In this document: positions 8,257 to 15,230 of the stretch, piece after piece | Layout of the letters: each line of letters starts with the position of its first letter | Position numbering within the stretch: position 1 is the stretch's first letter | NCBI GenBank assembly: GCA_002418205.1 | Contig: DIDP01000048.1 | Span: 22,802 to 61,986 of the forward strand | Source of the DNA: Anaerolineales bacterium UBA5797 | Lineage (GTDB): Bacteria; Chloroflexota; Anaerolineae; Anaerolineales; Villigracilaceae | Direction of reading: 5' to 3' | DNA length: 39,185 nucleotides | Program-made: the position numbers and the translations under genes | Notes under the pieces: generated by a model | What the model saw: the letters and a program-made list of their open reading frames with translations, nothing else | The model's database searches: none | Told to the model about the DNA's origin: nothing

Positions 8257-8451
8257 CTACTTATCATCCCCCAGACTTGCAATCGCGCGCAGCAGACCGA
8301 AGACCAGCATGCCGAGTTTCATCCCGTCACCGGCGGTGATCGCCAATTCGGTCCCCGCTTTTTCGGCGCGGCGGGTGAGGATGTTCGCCGCGATCAGTCC
8401 GGTGGCGGCGCCGATGATCGCGCCGAACAGGAGTGTTTTGTTTTTGTTCAT
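8257..8451 (-). CDS. Small YtxH-like membrane protein
   Basis: A 64-aa protein with one hydrophobic segment rich in Gly and Ala near the N-terminus (LLFGAIIGAATGLIAANIL, about residues 7-25) followed by Arg-Arg and a second weakly hydrophobic region (MLVFGLLRAIASL). This is the look of YtxH-type small membrane proteins, whose role is not well defined. AAGG lies 9 nt upstream of ATG 8451, and a terminator follows the stop. It probably forms a two-gene unit with the 139-aa membrane protein upstream (62-nt spacer containing a hairpin). The family call is tentative. Confidence 0.6.
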   Translation of the reverse strand: MNKNKTLLFGAIIGAATGLIAANILTRRAEKAGTELAITAGDGMKLGMLVFGLLRAIASLGDDK

Positions 8452-8473
8452 GGTTGTTACCTTGTCCCATTCC

Positions 8474-8506
8474 AGACCCTAAAGGTCTTCGAGACCATTG
8501 GGGTCT
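8474..8506. repeat. Strong hairpin between two small membrane-protein genes
   Basis: AGACCCTAA/TTGGGGTCT (8474-8482 with 8498-8506, one T-G pair) and GGTCT/AGACC (8484-8488 with 8492-8496) form an almost continuous 14-bp stem with one A-A mismatch and a 3-nt loop. There is no T-tract on the minus strand, so it is more likely a repeat or RNA-processing element than a terminator. Confidence 0.6.
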
Positions 8507-8513
8507 CTCGATT

Positions 8514-8933
8514 TTATTTCCTTCCAAAGAATGCCTTGATGCTTGTGCCAAGCCCATCCAAAACGAAGATCGGCTTGACGACCGCGTCCGCGCCGCGTTT
8601 GATGTAGCCCGCAAACTTATGGGCGTAATCCTGCGCCATGCCGGTATAGGTCGGTGTGATATCGAGCAGTTTCTTCATCAGATACACAAGTCCCACCAGC
8701 AGGACGAGGAAGATCAGCATCCCGATCATGATGGGGACCACGATCCAGATGGTGGAGACCGCCGCCCAGCGTGCCACATCCCCGTTATCGCGGAAGGTCG
8801 CCACGTTGACCAGCACGATCAACGCCACGATGAGCAGAGCGGTCAGCACAACGGGCAGGATGATCTGCCAGGCAAGCTGTTTGCGATGCTTGAGATAGGA
8901 TTCATGCATGGGTCGAGGGATTTTGGCGTTCAT
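8514..8933 (-). CDS. Hypothetical membrane protein, two membrane segments
   Basis: A 139-aa protein not assigned to a family. The N-terminal 20 residues are basic, then come two long hydrophobic helices (about residues 23-45, IILPVVLTALLIVALIVLV, and about 62-87, WIVVPIMIGMLIFLVLLVGL) separated by a short polar loop. The C-terminal 50 residues are polar with a repeated aromatic/Gly pattern and probably lie in the cytoplasm. No catalytic motif is seen. The ATG at 8933 lacks a Shine-Dalgarno but has an extended -10 element 8 nt upstream, suggesting a leaderless message. It heads a likely two-gene unit with the 64-aa YtxH-like gene. Confidence 0.65.
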   Translation of the reverse strand: MNAKIPRPMHESYLKHRKQLAWQIILPVVLTALLIVALIVLVNVATFRDNGDVARWAAVSTIWIVVPIMIGMLIFLVLLVGLVYLMKKLLDITPTYTGMAQDYAHKFAGYIKRGADAVVKPIFVLDGLGTSIKAFFGRK

Positions 8934-8941
8934 ATGGGCTT

Positions 8942-8950
8942 ATTTTAGCA
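8942..8950 (-). promoter_or_regulatory. Extended -10 promoter, likely leaderless, for the 139-aa membrane protein
   Basis: On the minus strand TGCTAAAAT (TGn plus TAAAAT) ends 8 nt before the ATG at 8933, so transcription would begin at or beside the start codon. No Shine-Dalgarno is present. Confidence 0.5.
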
Positions 8951-9044
8951 TAAGACGCACAGAGCGATTCGACATGCCTCGCCCAGGCACGTCAGAACCG
9001 CTCCGGCAAAAGGGAACTGGACTTGACCGATTATTTTGTGAAAT

Positions 9045-9138
9045 GACCTTACAGGTTTTCGAGGCATCCTGCCCGAGCAGGATGCCTGTCCGTGCGAGTG
9101 TTACGGGAAGAAACAGCGCAGATCAAACCTGTCGGGTC
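9045..9138. repeat. Nested inverted repeats downstream of ftsZ
   Basis: The 212-bp gene-free spacer 8934-9145 holds an outer imperfect 14-bp inverted repeat (9045-9058 with 9125-9138, two mismatches) that encloses a perfect 11-bp stem with a 4-nt CCGA loop (9062-9087). There is no T-run after either stem on the minus strand. It lies where the dcw message should end, so it may stabilise or terminate that transcript. No gene, tRNA or other element is seen in the rest of the spacer. Confidence 0.55.
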
Positions 9139-9145
9139 TGTTTAT

Positions 9146-10309
9146 TTATCTGCGATTCCTCAGGAAGGTCGGGATATCGAGATCGTCCTTGTTGACAGGG
9201 GGCAGGGAGGCTCCTTTCGCCTCACCAGATTGAACGTCCGCGTGAACCGAGACTGATTCCATTGGACGGGATGGGATGGCAGCATCCGCCCGGCGGGACT
9301 CGGTGCGCGGCTGGCGTTCCAGTGCGCGCCGCGGCATGGAGTTGCGTTCGAAGCCGGTGGCGATGACCGTGATGCGGATGTCGTCGCCCATGTTCGGATC
9401 GATGACCGCGCCGAAGATCATGTTCACATCCGGGTGCGAGGTCTCACGGATGATCGCGGCAGCCTGGTTGACCTCGAAGAGGGTCATGGTGGGTCCGCCG
9501 GTGACATTGAAGAGGACGCCGCGCGCGCCGTCGATGGTGATATCGAGCAGTTTGCTGGAGATGGCTTCCTCGGCGGCTTTCTTCGCTCTTTCGTCGCCGG
9601 AACCTGTTCCGACCGCCATGAGCGCCGCGCCGCCCTCGGACATGATCGCGCGAACATCTGCAAAATCGAGGTTGATCAAACCGGGTGTGGTGATCAACTC
9701 GGAGATGCCCTGAATGCCCTGATGAAGCACATCGTCCGCCAGGCGGAAGGCATCCTGCAGACTTGCACGTTTATCTGCGATTTGAAGGAGACGATCGTTG
9801 GGGATGGCGATCAGGGTATCCGCATGTTCCTTGAGCTTGTTGATACCCGTATCAGCCGACTGCAAACGACGCATGCCTTCGAACGTGAAGGGACGCGTCA
9901 CGACGCCGATCGTCAGTGCGCCGCTTTCCTTGGCGATCTGCGCAACGACCGGCGCTGCGCCCGTGCCTGTTCCGCCGCCCATGCCCGCGGTGACGAAGAT
10001 CATATCCGAGCCTTTCAGCACGTTGTAAAGTTCGTCGGCGGATTCTTCGGCGGCTTTTCGTCCGATCTCAGGATCGCCGCCCGCGCCGAGCCCGCGGGTG
10101 AGTTTGTCACCGAGGCGGATGCGGGTGGTTGCCTTGGTCAGCATCAGGGCTTGTGCATCGGTGTTGGCGGCAATGAATTCAACACCCTGAATGCCTTCAT
10201 CGATCATGCGGTTGACGGCGTTCGAGCCGCCGCCTCCCACACCGATCACTTTGATACGGGCGAATGTTTCTGTTTGTTGCTCTTCGATGATCCTATTGGT
10301 CGAGTCCAT
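9146..10309 (-). CDS. ftsZ: Cell division protein FtsZ
   Basis: A 387-aa tubulin-like GTPase that polymerises into the Z-ring at midcell. The nucleotide-binding N-terminal domain shows VIGVGGGGSNAVN at about 21-33, NTDAQAL, and the tubulin signature GGGTGTG at 111-117. The T7 synergy loop NLDFADVRAIM, which supplies the catalytic Asp to the next subunit, is intact. After a disordered linker the protein ends in the conserved peptide DLDIPTFLRNRR, which binds FtsA and other partners. Start ATG 10309 has GGAGG (10319-10315) 5 nt upstream; a TTG at 10324 is less likely. It is the last gene of the dcw cluster, 76 nt after ftsA; the AT-rich spacer may hold an extra ftsZ promoter, but I could not define one. 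Confidence 0.97.
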   Translation of the reverse strand: MDSTNRIIEEQQTETFARIKVIGVGGGGSNAVNRMIDEGIQGVEFIAANTDAQALMLTKATTRIRLGDKLTRGLGAGGDPEIGRKAAEESADELYNVLKGSDMIFVTAGMGGGTGTGAAPVVAQIAKESGALTIGVVTRPFTFEGMRRLQSADTGINKLKEHADTLIAIPNDRLLQIADKRASLQDAFRLADDVLHQGIQGISELITTPGLINLDFADVRAIMSEGGAALMAVGTGSGDERAKKAAEEAISSKLLDITIDGARGVLFNVTGGPTMTLFEVNQAAAIIRETSHPDVNMIFGAVIDPNMGDDIRITVIATGFERNSMPRRALERQPRTESRRADAAIPSRPMESVSVHADVQSGEAKGASLPPVNKDDLDIPTFLRNRR

Positions 10310-10385
10310 GTCTACCTCCGTCAAACATTGGGTCTTATGATACTTGCTTTTGATTCAGCGGCATAAAATTTTAATGTTACTGCCT

Positions 10386-11618
10386 CTACGGTAATATCCT
10401 TCCGATGATCTTCTTCACAACTCCAAAATCCATACGCTTGTCTCCTTTCGATCGACGCGCGCGTCCGATGCTCAGATCGTGGTCCTGCATCGAGATCGCC
10501 CATCGCAGCAAACCCACACTCGTCGAATATGCAGGTGAATTCAAACGGTCAACGAGCCCCTGTAAATTCTCCGGCTGTGCCGTGCGCACGGGCATATCCA
10601 GCACATCGCCTGCAATGCGTTTGATGCCCGGCAACGCGGACGTGCCGCCGGTCAACACCATGCCGGCGGGCAGGAGACCGTCATACCCGGAGCGTTTGAT
10701 CTCCTGCAAGGTCAGTGAAAATATCTCGGCAACGCGTTCCTGAATGATGTGCGCCAGTTCCTGACGGTTGATCTGCACCGGGCGGTCTTCACCGAACGGT
10801 CGTATCGAGAAATATTCCTCCGAACCAACCTCCGCACGGACCGCGTAACCCTGCTGTTTCTTCACTTCCTCGGCTTGCGCGAACGGCAGGCGCAACCCAT
10901 GTGCGATATCCTGGGTGATGTGATTGCCGCCAACCGCCAGGACCATGGTATGCCATACATCGCCATTGACGTAGATCGCCAGGTCCGTTGTGCCGCCGCC
11001 GATGTCGCAAACCGCCACGCCCATCTGCCGCTCCTGATCGGTCAACACCACCTCGCCCGAAGCCAGCGGATTCAAAATGAACTGCTGGATCTCCACGCCC
11101 GCCGCGCCCACACACTGACGCAGGTTATCCACCGTCGCGGCGGAGGCAGTGATGATGTGGGTCTCCACCTCGAGGCGATAGCCATGCATTCCCTTCGGGT
11201 TGCGGATGCCGTCCTGCCCATCCACCGAGAAGCCGCGCTGGATCACATGGATGATCTCGCGGTCGTGCGGGATCGCCACCGCGCGTGCCTGTTCGAGCGC
11301 ATGATCGACATCATATTGTTCGATCACGTTCCCGTTCACCGCCGCCGCGCCCCGGCTGTTCACGGAGGCAACGTGCGCGCCCGCAACACTGACCAGCGCA
11401 GATGTGATCTCGAGCCCGGAGGTGGATTCCGCTTTCTTCACGGAGCGCGTGATCGCCTGCGACGCCGCGGCAAGGTCCACGATAATGCCCTTGCGGATGC
11501 CGTCCGAGGGTTCGATGCCCACGCCGAGGATGCGGACGGACTTATCGTCCTCCACCCGCCCAACGAGGGTGCATATTTTGGTCGTTCCTACGTCGATGCC
11601 TACAACAATTTCTTCCAT
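10386..11618 (-). CDS. ftsA: Cell division protein FtsA
   Basis: A 410-aa actin-fold ATPase that ties FtsZ polymers to the membrane and recruits later division proteins. The start MEEIVVGIDVGTTKI is the phosphate-1 loop; CDIGGGTTDLAIY is phosphate-2 and MVLTGGTSALPGI the adenosine motif. The SHS2-type 1C domain lies between about residues 80 and 170. The C-terminus, VVKKIIGRILP, forms a short amphipathic membrane-targeting helix, as in other FtsA proteins. ATG 11618 has AAAAGGAA upstream. It follows ftsQ after a 92-bp spacer filled by an inverted GTCA-type repeat, and precedes ftsZ, the classic ftsQ-ftsA-ftsZ order. Confidence 0.96.
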   Translation of the reverse strand: MEEIVVGIDVGTTKICTLVGRVEDDKSVRILGVGIEPSDGIRKGIIVDLAAASQAITRSVKKAESTSGLEITSALVSVAGAHVASVNSRGAAAVNGNVIEQYDVDHALEQARAVAIPHDREIIHVIQRGFSVDGQDGIRNPKGMHGYRLEVETHIITASAATVDNLRQCVGAAGVEIQQFILNPLASGEVVLTDQERQMGVAVCDIGGGTTDLAIYVNGDVWHTMVLAVGGNHITQDIAHGLRLPFAQAEEVKKQQGYAVRAEVGSEEYFSIRPFGEDRPVQINRQELAHIIQERVAEIFSLTLQEIKRSGYDGLLPAGMVLTGGTSALPGIKRIAGDVLDMPVRTAQPENLQGLVDRLNSPAYSTSVGLLRWAISMQDHDLSIGRARRSKGDKRMDFGVVKKIIGRILP

Positions 11619-11632
11619 GGTTCCTTTTCATA

Positions 11633-11706
11633 TGTCACTCTGAGCGCAGCAAAGAGTCCATTGCGCGTCAGAGATTCTTCGCGTCCTGTCGGTCGTTCAG
11701 ACATGA
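11633..11706. repeat. GTCA-ended inverted repeat element in the ftsQ-ftsA spacer
   Basis: The element begins GTCACTCTGAGCGCAGC at 11633 and ends in an inverted relative whose minus-strand sequence starts GTCATGTCTGAACGACC at 11706. The inner ends AAAGAGTC and (minus) GAAGAATCTCT also correspond. It resembles a pair of degenerate repeat units in opposite orientation, like a small non-autonomous element, and fills nearly the whole spacer. Confidence 0.55.
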
Positions 11707-11710
11707 CCAT

Positions 11711-12667
11711 TCATTGCGTCAGCCGGTAATACGGCGCAGTCGGGTATGTCACATTGATCAATGCCGGGCGGATGCCTCGCTGTGTCAACGAACTCACCAT
11801 CGATTCATACACGCGCATCTTCAACTGAATATCCCTTGCGCTCGTGCCAAAATAGACTCGCCAGCCGCGCGGGTCATTCCAGCCAAAACCGAGATTCCCG
11901 TCATACAGGATCTGCGTGCCCTGTGGGACGTGACCCACGAGTCCCAACAACGCCTGGACCATTTCCGTTGAAATGAACGGGGTCGGGGTCAGGGGATCGC
12001 TCCCGCCTCCCTCCACGGGTGGGGCTGACAGCGCCAGGACAGAGATCAACCCCGACATCTCTCCGCGCGGCTTGAAGGCAACGCCGTCCTCCGAGATCCA
12101 TGTGTAGCCGCCTCCCTGCTCCCAGCGGATGACCGGCTGTCGTTCGACAACCTTGACGGAAACAAGATTGGGCAGGGATACGTCCACTTTGACGGAGGCA
12201 AGCACGGGGTAGTTGAGGCGGAGGCGGGTCTCCAGTTCAGAAGGGATGAGCGCAAAGACGGGTTGTCCGGCAACGTCCAGCGCCGCGTCGACCTCCGCCT
12301 GGGTCAGGATCTGGTTGCCGTTCAACTGGGCGCCGGTCACGCGCAGTTCGGGACGATTGAGAGCAAAATAAAGTGCAGCGCCCAACAGGGCGGATAAAAC
12401 GAATGAGAACAAACGCCAGCCCAGGCGCGGACGAGGGAGGCTGAACGCCCGAACATTGGCGCGCGGCAGGTGCAACGCGATCTGGAACCGGCGGCGCGCG
12501 TTCTTTACCGGCTTGCGCTTCGGGGTGGTATTCTGGCGGGCACGCGCAGTGACCGGCGGCATGGGACGCGTGGCTTCCCTGACCGCGCGCCGCATATGCC
12601 GGGCGTGTTCCTTCTCGCGGCGCAGGCGGACCATTTCGGAGCGGGTGGGTTCTCGCTTGTCGCTCAT
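11711..12667 (-). CDS. ftsQ: Cell division protein FtsQ/DivIB
   Basis: A 318-aa bitopic membrane protein of the divisome. Residues 1-80 are cytoplasmic and very rich in Arg and Lys, longer than in E. coli FtsQ. One membrane helix follows at about 84-103 (WRLFSFVLSALLGAALYFAL). Next comes a POTRA domain beginning ELRVTGAQLNGNQILTQAEV at about 108 and running to about 175, then the beta domain that binds FtsL/FtsB partners. The protein regulates FtsWI synthase activation. Its ATG overlaps the ddl stop region in a 4-nt ATGA (12664-12667), with GGAG inside the end of ddl. Confidence 0.88.
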   Translation of the reverse strand: MSDKREPTRSEMVRLRREKEHARHMRRAVREATRPMPPVTARARQNTTPKRKPVKNARRRFQIALHLPRANVRAFSLPRPRLGWRLFSFVLSALLGAALYFALNRPELRVTGAQLNGNQILTQAEVDAALDVAGQPVFALIPSELETRLRLNYPVLASVKVDVSLPNLVSVKVVERQPVIRWEQGGGYTWISEDGVAFKPRGEMSGLISVLALSAPPVEGGGSDPLTPTPFISTEMVQALLGLVGHVPQGTQILYDGNLGFGWNDPRGWRVYFGTSARDIQLKMRVYESMVSSLTQRGIRPALINVTYPTAPYYRLTQ

Positions 12668-13779
12668 TCCTGTCTCCGATACAAGTGGGAGGTGCGGTCG
12701 CGGTCTGCCTTGCGTTCCATTGCCAGCTCGATCAAACGGTCAACGAGTTTGTTGTAGGGCAGTCCGCTGGCTTCCCAGAGTTTGGGATACATGCTGATCT
12801 TCGTGAAACCCGGCAGGCTGTTCAATTCGTTGAGATGGATCCTGTCCGTGTCCTTCTCGACGAAGAAATCGACGCGCGCCATGCCCGCACAATCAATGGC
12901 TTTGTAGGCGCGGACGGCATACTCGCGGATCAACTCCTTTGTCTCTTCGGGCAGCTGCGCCGGGATGACCAACCCGGATGTGCCGTCGATATATTTCGAT
13001 TCATACGAGTAGAACTCGCGGCTCGGCAGCACCTCGCCCGGGACCGAGGCGATCGGGTCATCGTTGCCCAGCACACTCACCTCGATCTCACGCGCGTTCT
13101 GGATGCCTTTTTGGATCAACACGCGGCGGTCGAACGAAGAGGCTTCCATCAAACCTTCCTGCAGATCGGAACGGTTGTTGCACTTGGTCACGCCGACCGA
13201 TGAACCGAGATTGGCGGGCTTTGTGAACAACGGGTAGCCGCCGAGCTTCTCAGCCTGTTCGATCACCCTGTGCACTTCCTTTTCGATTTCGCCGCGCAGG
13301 ACGACCAGCGTATCCACCACCGGGATGTGGTTGGCGACCATCACATCCTTGAACACGCCCTTATCCATGCCCACAGAGGAACCGACCACGCCCGCGCCCA
13401 CATAAGCCACGTCCGCCAGCTCGAACAAACCCTGGATCGTGCCATCTTCGCCGAACGTCCCGTGCAATACCGGGAAGAAGACATCGATGTCCGCCCACTT
13501 GCGCAGGCCCGAGATGCCTTCAAGAACGAAGATGCCTCTTTCGGACGGATCGGGCGAAATGATGACAGGCAGCAGACCTTCGGTGCTGTCATTCTCGAAC
13601 TTATCGAGCACATCCCCGCCGGTCAGCCAGGTGCCTTCATGCGTGATGCCGACCTGGGTCACTTCATATTTGGCAGGATCGAGCACGGACAACACCGAAC
13701 GCGCGGACATGAGCGAGACCTCGTGCTCGCCCGAGCGTCCACCGAATACCACTGCCACATGAAGTTTCTTATCTGTCAT
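12664..13779 (-). CDS. ddl: D-alanine--D-alanine ligase
   Basis: A 371-aa ATP-grasp enzyme that joins two D-Ala for the pentapeptide stem added by MurF. N-terminal signature VVFGGRSGEHEVSLMSA, central PVLHGTFGEDGTIQG, ATP-grasp GSSVGVTK and C-terminal metal/ATP segment RIHLNELNSLPGFT are all present. The omega-loop segment EFYSYESKYIDG keeps the Tyr and Lys typical of D-Ala-adding Ddl, so a VanA-type D-lactate ligase is unlikely. Start ATG 13779 has only weak GGATGAG upstream. It follows murB after a 78-bp spacer occupied by a repeat, and is coupled to ftsQ by a 4-nt overlap. Confidence 0.95.
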   Translation of the reverse strand: MTDKKLHVAVVFGGRSGEHEVSLMSARSVLSVLDPAKYEVTQVGITHEGTWLTGGDVLDKFENDSTEGLLPVIISPDPSERGIFVLEGISGLRKWADIDVFFPVLHGTFGEDGTIQGLFELADVAYVGAGVVGSSVGMDKGVFKDVMVANHIPVVDTLVVLRGEIEKEVHRVIEQAEKLGGYPLFTKPANLGSSVGVTKCNNRSDLQEGLMEASSFDRRVLIQKGIQNAREIEVSVLGNDDPIASVPGEVLPSREFYSYESKYIDGTSGLVIPAQLPEETKELIREYAVRAYKAIDCAGMARVDFFVEKDTDRIHLNELNSLPGFTKISMYPKLWEASGLPYNKLVDRLIELAMERKADRDRTSHLYRRQE

Positions 13780-13796
13780 TTACTCATCCATTGAAT

Positions 13797-13845
13797 ATCA
13801 TCCTGAGGGGGAAGCTTCGCCTTGTTTCGCTCCACTCAACATGAC
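13797..13845. repeat. GTCAT-type repeat in the murB-ddl spacer
   Basis: On the minus strand the unit runs from GTCATGTTGAGTGGAGCGAA (13845 downwards) to CCCCCTCAGGATGAT (13797). Its two ends are inverted versions of each other (GTCATGTTGAG versus ATCATCCTGAG on the plus strand). It is related to the elements at 6573-6600 and 11633-11706 and sits inside the dcw transcript. Confidence 0.5.
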
Positions 13846-13857
13846 ATTATTCAGGAA

Positions 13858-14799
13858 CTACCACTCACCGATGAGTTCCACTTCCAACTCCAACTCCACA
13901 TCGAGTTTTTCCTTGACTGTCTTTTGCGCGAGTTCGATCAAAGCGCGGATATCCGCGGCTTTGGTGTTCTCATGGTTGATGAAGAAATTTCCATGCACCG
14001 GGCTGATCTCGGCATTGCCGATGCGGGCGCCCTTCAAACCGGCGGATTCGATCAAACGCCCCGCATAATCACCAGGCGGATTCTTGAACATCGAACCCAT
14101 GCTCGCACCCGGAGGTTGGGTTGCCTTGCGATGCGCGCCGAATTGCTGGATTTTAACAGTCACTTCCTCTTTGGTTGAATTTTTTAATGCCAACTCAGCC
14201 GAAAGTACCACTGCCCTCAATTCACCGCGTTTCAACACACTTGTGCGGTATCCGTAGCCCATCTGGTCAACGGTAAAAGTTTCCACGCCGTTTTCGGTCA
14301 ACAATCCGGCGGAGATCAAATTGCCAGCCATGTCACCGCCGAACGCTCCGGCATTGCCATACACCGCGCCGCCGATCGTGCCCGGGACCGTTGCCGCCCA
14401 TTCGAGTCCTGACAGACCCTTGGACGCGCAGCGATTGGCAAGGTTGCTGAACACGACCCCCGATTCAGCCGTGACCGAGGGCTGGTCGCCGTCAAGGAAT
14501 TTGACTCCCTTCGCCCGGTTCAACACGACCACGCCGCGCACGCCCCTGTCGCTCACCAGCACGTTCGATCCGCCGCCAAGCATCGTAAAAGGCGTTTCGA
14601 GCTTCCATAAAAATTTCACGATGCGCGCCAGTTCGGCGGCGCTCCCGGCTGTGATGAAAATATCGGCAGGTCCGCCGATGCGCGCGGAGGTGTAAGGCGC
14701 AAGGGATACGTTCTCCTTCACCTTGTCGCCGAATTTGGCGTACAACGCATCGATGGGCTTCGCGGCAACGACCATGCTCTGTTTACTCGTCTTTTTCAC
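13858..14799 (-). CDS. murB: UDP-N-acetylenolpyruvoylglucosamine reductase MurB
   Basis: A 313-aa FAD enzyme that reduces UDP-GlcNAc-enolpyruvate to UDP-MurNAc with NADPH in the cytoplasm. The FAD site is visible as YTSARIGGPADIFI, LGGGSNVLVSDRGVRGVVV and GLSGLEWAATVPGTIGGAV. The catalytic region GSMFKNPPGDYAGRLIESAG and ISPVHGNFFIN carries the Ser proton donor and conserved Asn/Glu. The architecture, lacking the extra loop of the E. coli enzyme, is the type II form common in Gram-positives and other phyla. The start is uncertain: GTG 14799 overlaps the upstream small ORF by 17 nt, while ATG 14775 would lie 7 nt after that stop; neither has a strong ribosome site. MurA is not in the window. 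Confidence 0.93.
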   Translation of the reverse strand: MKKTSKQSMVVAAKPIDALYAKFGDKVKENVSLAPYTSARIGGPADIFITAGSAAELARIVKFLWKLETPFTMLGGGSNVLVSDRGVRGVVVLNRAKGVKFLDGDQPSVTAESGVVFSNLANRCASKGLSGLEWAATVPGTIGGAVYGNAGAFGGDMAGNLISAGLLTENGVETFTVDQMGYGYRTSVLKRGELRAVVLSAELALKNSTKEEVTVKIQQFGAHRKATQPPGASMGSMFKNPPGDYAGRLIESAGLKGARIGNAEISPVHGNFFINHENTKAADIRALIELAQKTVKEKLDVELELEVELIGEW

Positions 14800-15037
14800 T
14801 TAACTTCTCGATCAATTTGTTGACGGTCTTTTCCTTCGATTCTTTTTGTTCATCGTCAGCCTGTTCCCTGCGTTGACGGGATTCCCTGTCAAGGAAGGAC
14901 AGGATCATCTTTAGCGGAGGCAGGAAGAAAGTCTCAGGATGACGCCGCACGTCTCGATCCGATCCAGTGGAACGTGCGGGGTGAAGCGGCTTTTTATCCT
15001 CGGTGGACATCCGCTGCGACCATTTCTCTATATTCAT
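14783..15037 (-). CDS. Small charged ORF between murC and murB, unknown function
   Basis: An 84-aa frame from ATG 15037 (an inner ATG at 15010 would give 75 residues). I do not recognise it. The middle is moderately hydrophobic (FFLPPLKMILSFL), and the C-terminal 35 residues are highly charged (RESRQRREQADDEQKESKEK) and likely helical or coiled. No good ribosome site precedes either start. It overlaps the preceding small ORF by 44 or 17 nt and the murB GTG start by 17 nt. The stretch near 14940 also resembles the GTCATCCTGAG repeat motif, so part of it could be repeat-derived. It may be a real small gene or the shifted second half of the neighbouring frame. Confidence 0.4.
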   Translation of the reverse strand: MNIEKWSQRMSTEDKKPLHPARSTGSDRDVRRHPETFFLPPLKMILSFLDRESRQRREQADDEQKESKEKTVNKLIEKLSEKDE

Positions 15038-15230
15038 CCGGGAACGGCTGTCCCATCCAGCCTGCAAAAGGGGAGCGCCTTCCGGGCTGTTTTTTCACGG
15101 TCCTGATCAAAGCGGAGGCAAACCGCTCGTCCACATCGGGAGGGGAGAATACCTTTGCCTGCTTCAGAGTCGTTTCGAGGGATGCAAGGGATGAACCCTG
15201 CGGGTGATACATAATGGAATTTTGTCTCAC
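14994..15230 (-). CDS. Small ORF coupled to murC, unknown function
   Basis: A 78-aa frame starting at GTG 15230, which overlaps the murC stop as GTGA (15230-15227) and has AAAGGAAG about 6 nt upstream inside murC. This coupled start and ribosome site are the main support that it is translated. The protein (SLASLETTLKQAKVFSPPDV, then ALIRTVKKQPGRRSPFAGW) has no membrane segment and no motif I know. Position inside the dcw cluster between murC and murB suggests a link with cell-wall precursor synthesis, but nothing in the sequence shows what it does. It overlaps the next small ORF in another frame, so a frameshifted single gene is possible. Confidence 0.5.
   Translation of the reverse strand: MRQNSIMYHPQGSSLASLETTLKQAKVFSPPDVDERFASALIRTVKKQPGRRSPFAGWMGQPFPDEYREMVAADVHRG

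Noticed and set aside
8934..9145. tRNA or small RNA in the spacer after ftsZ
   Set aside because: The hairpins do not form a cloverleaf and no promoter or T-run terminator marks a separate RNA gene.
12664..13779. VanA-type D-Ala-D-Lac ligase
   Set aside because: The omega loop has EFYSYESKY as in Ddl, and there are no vanH or vanX genes nearby.
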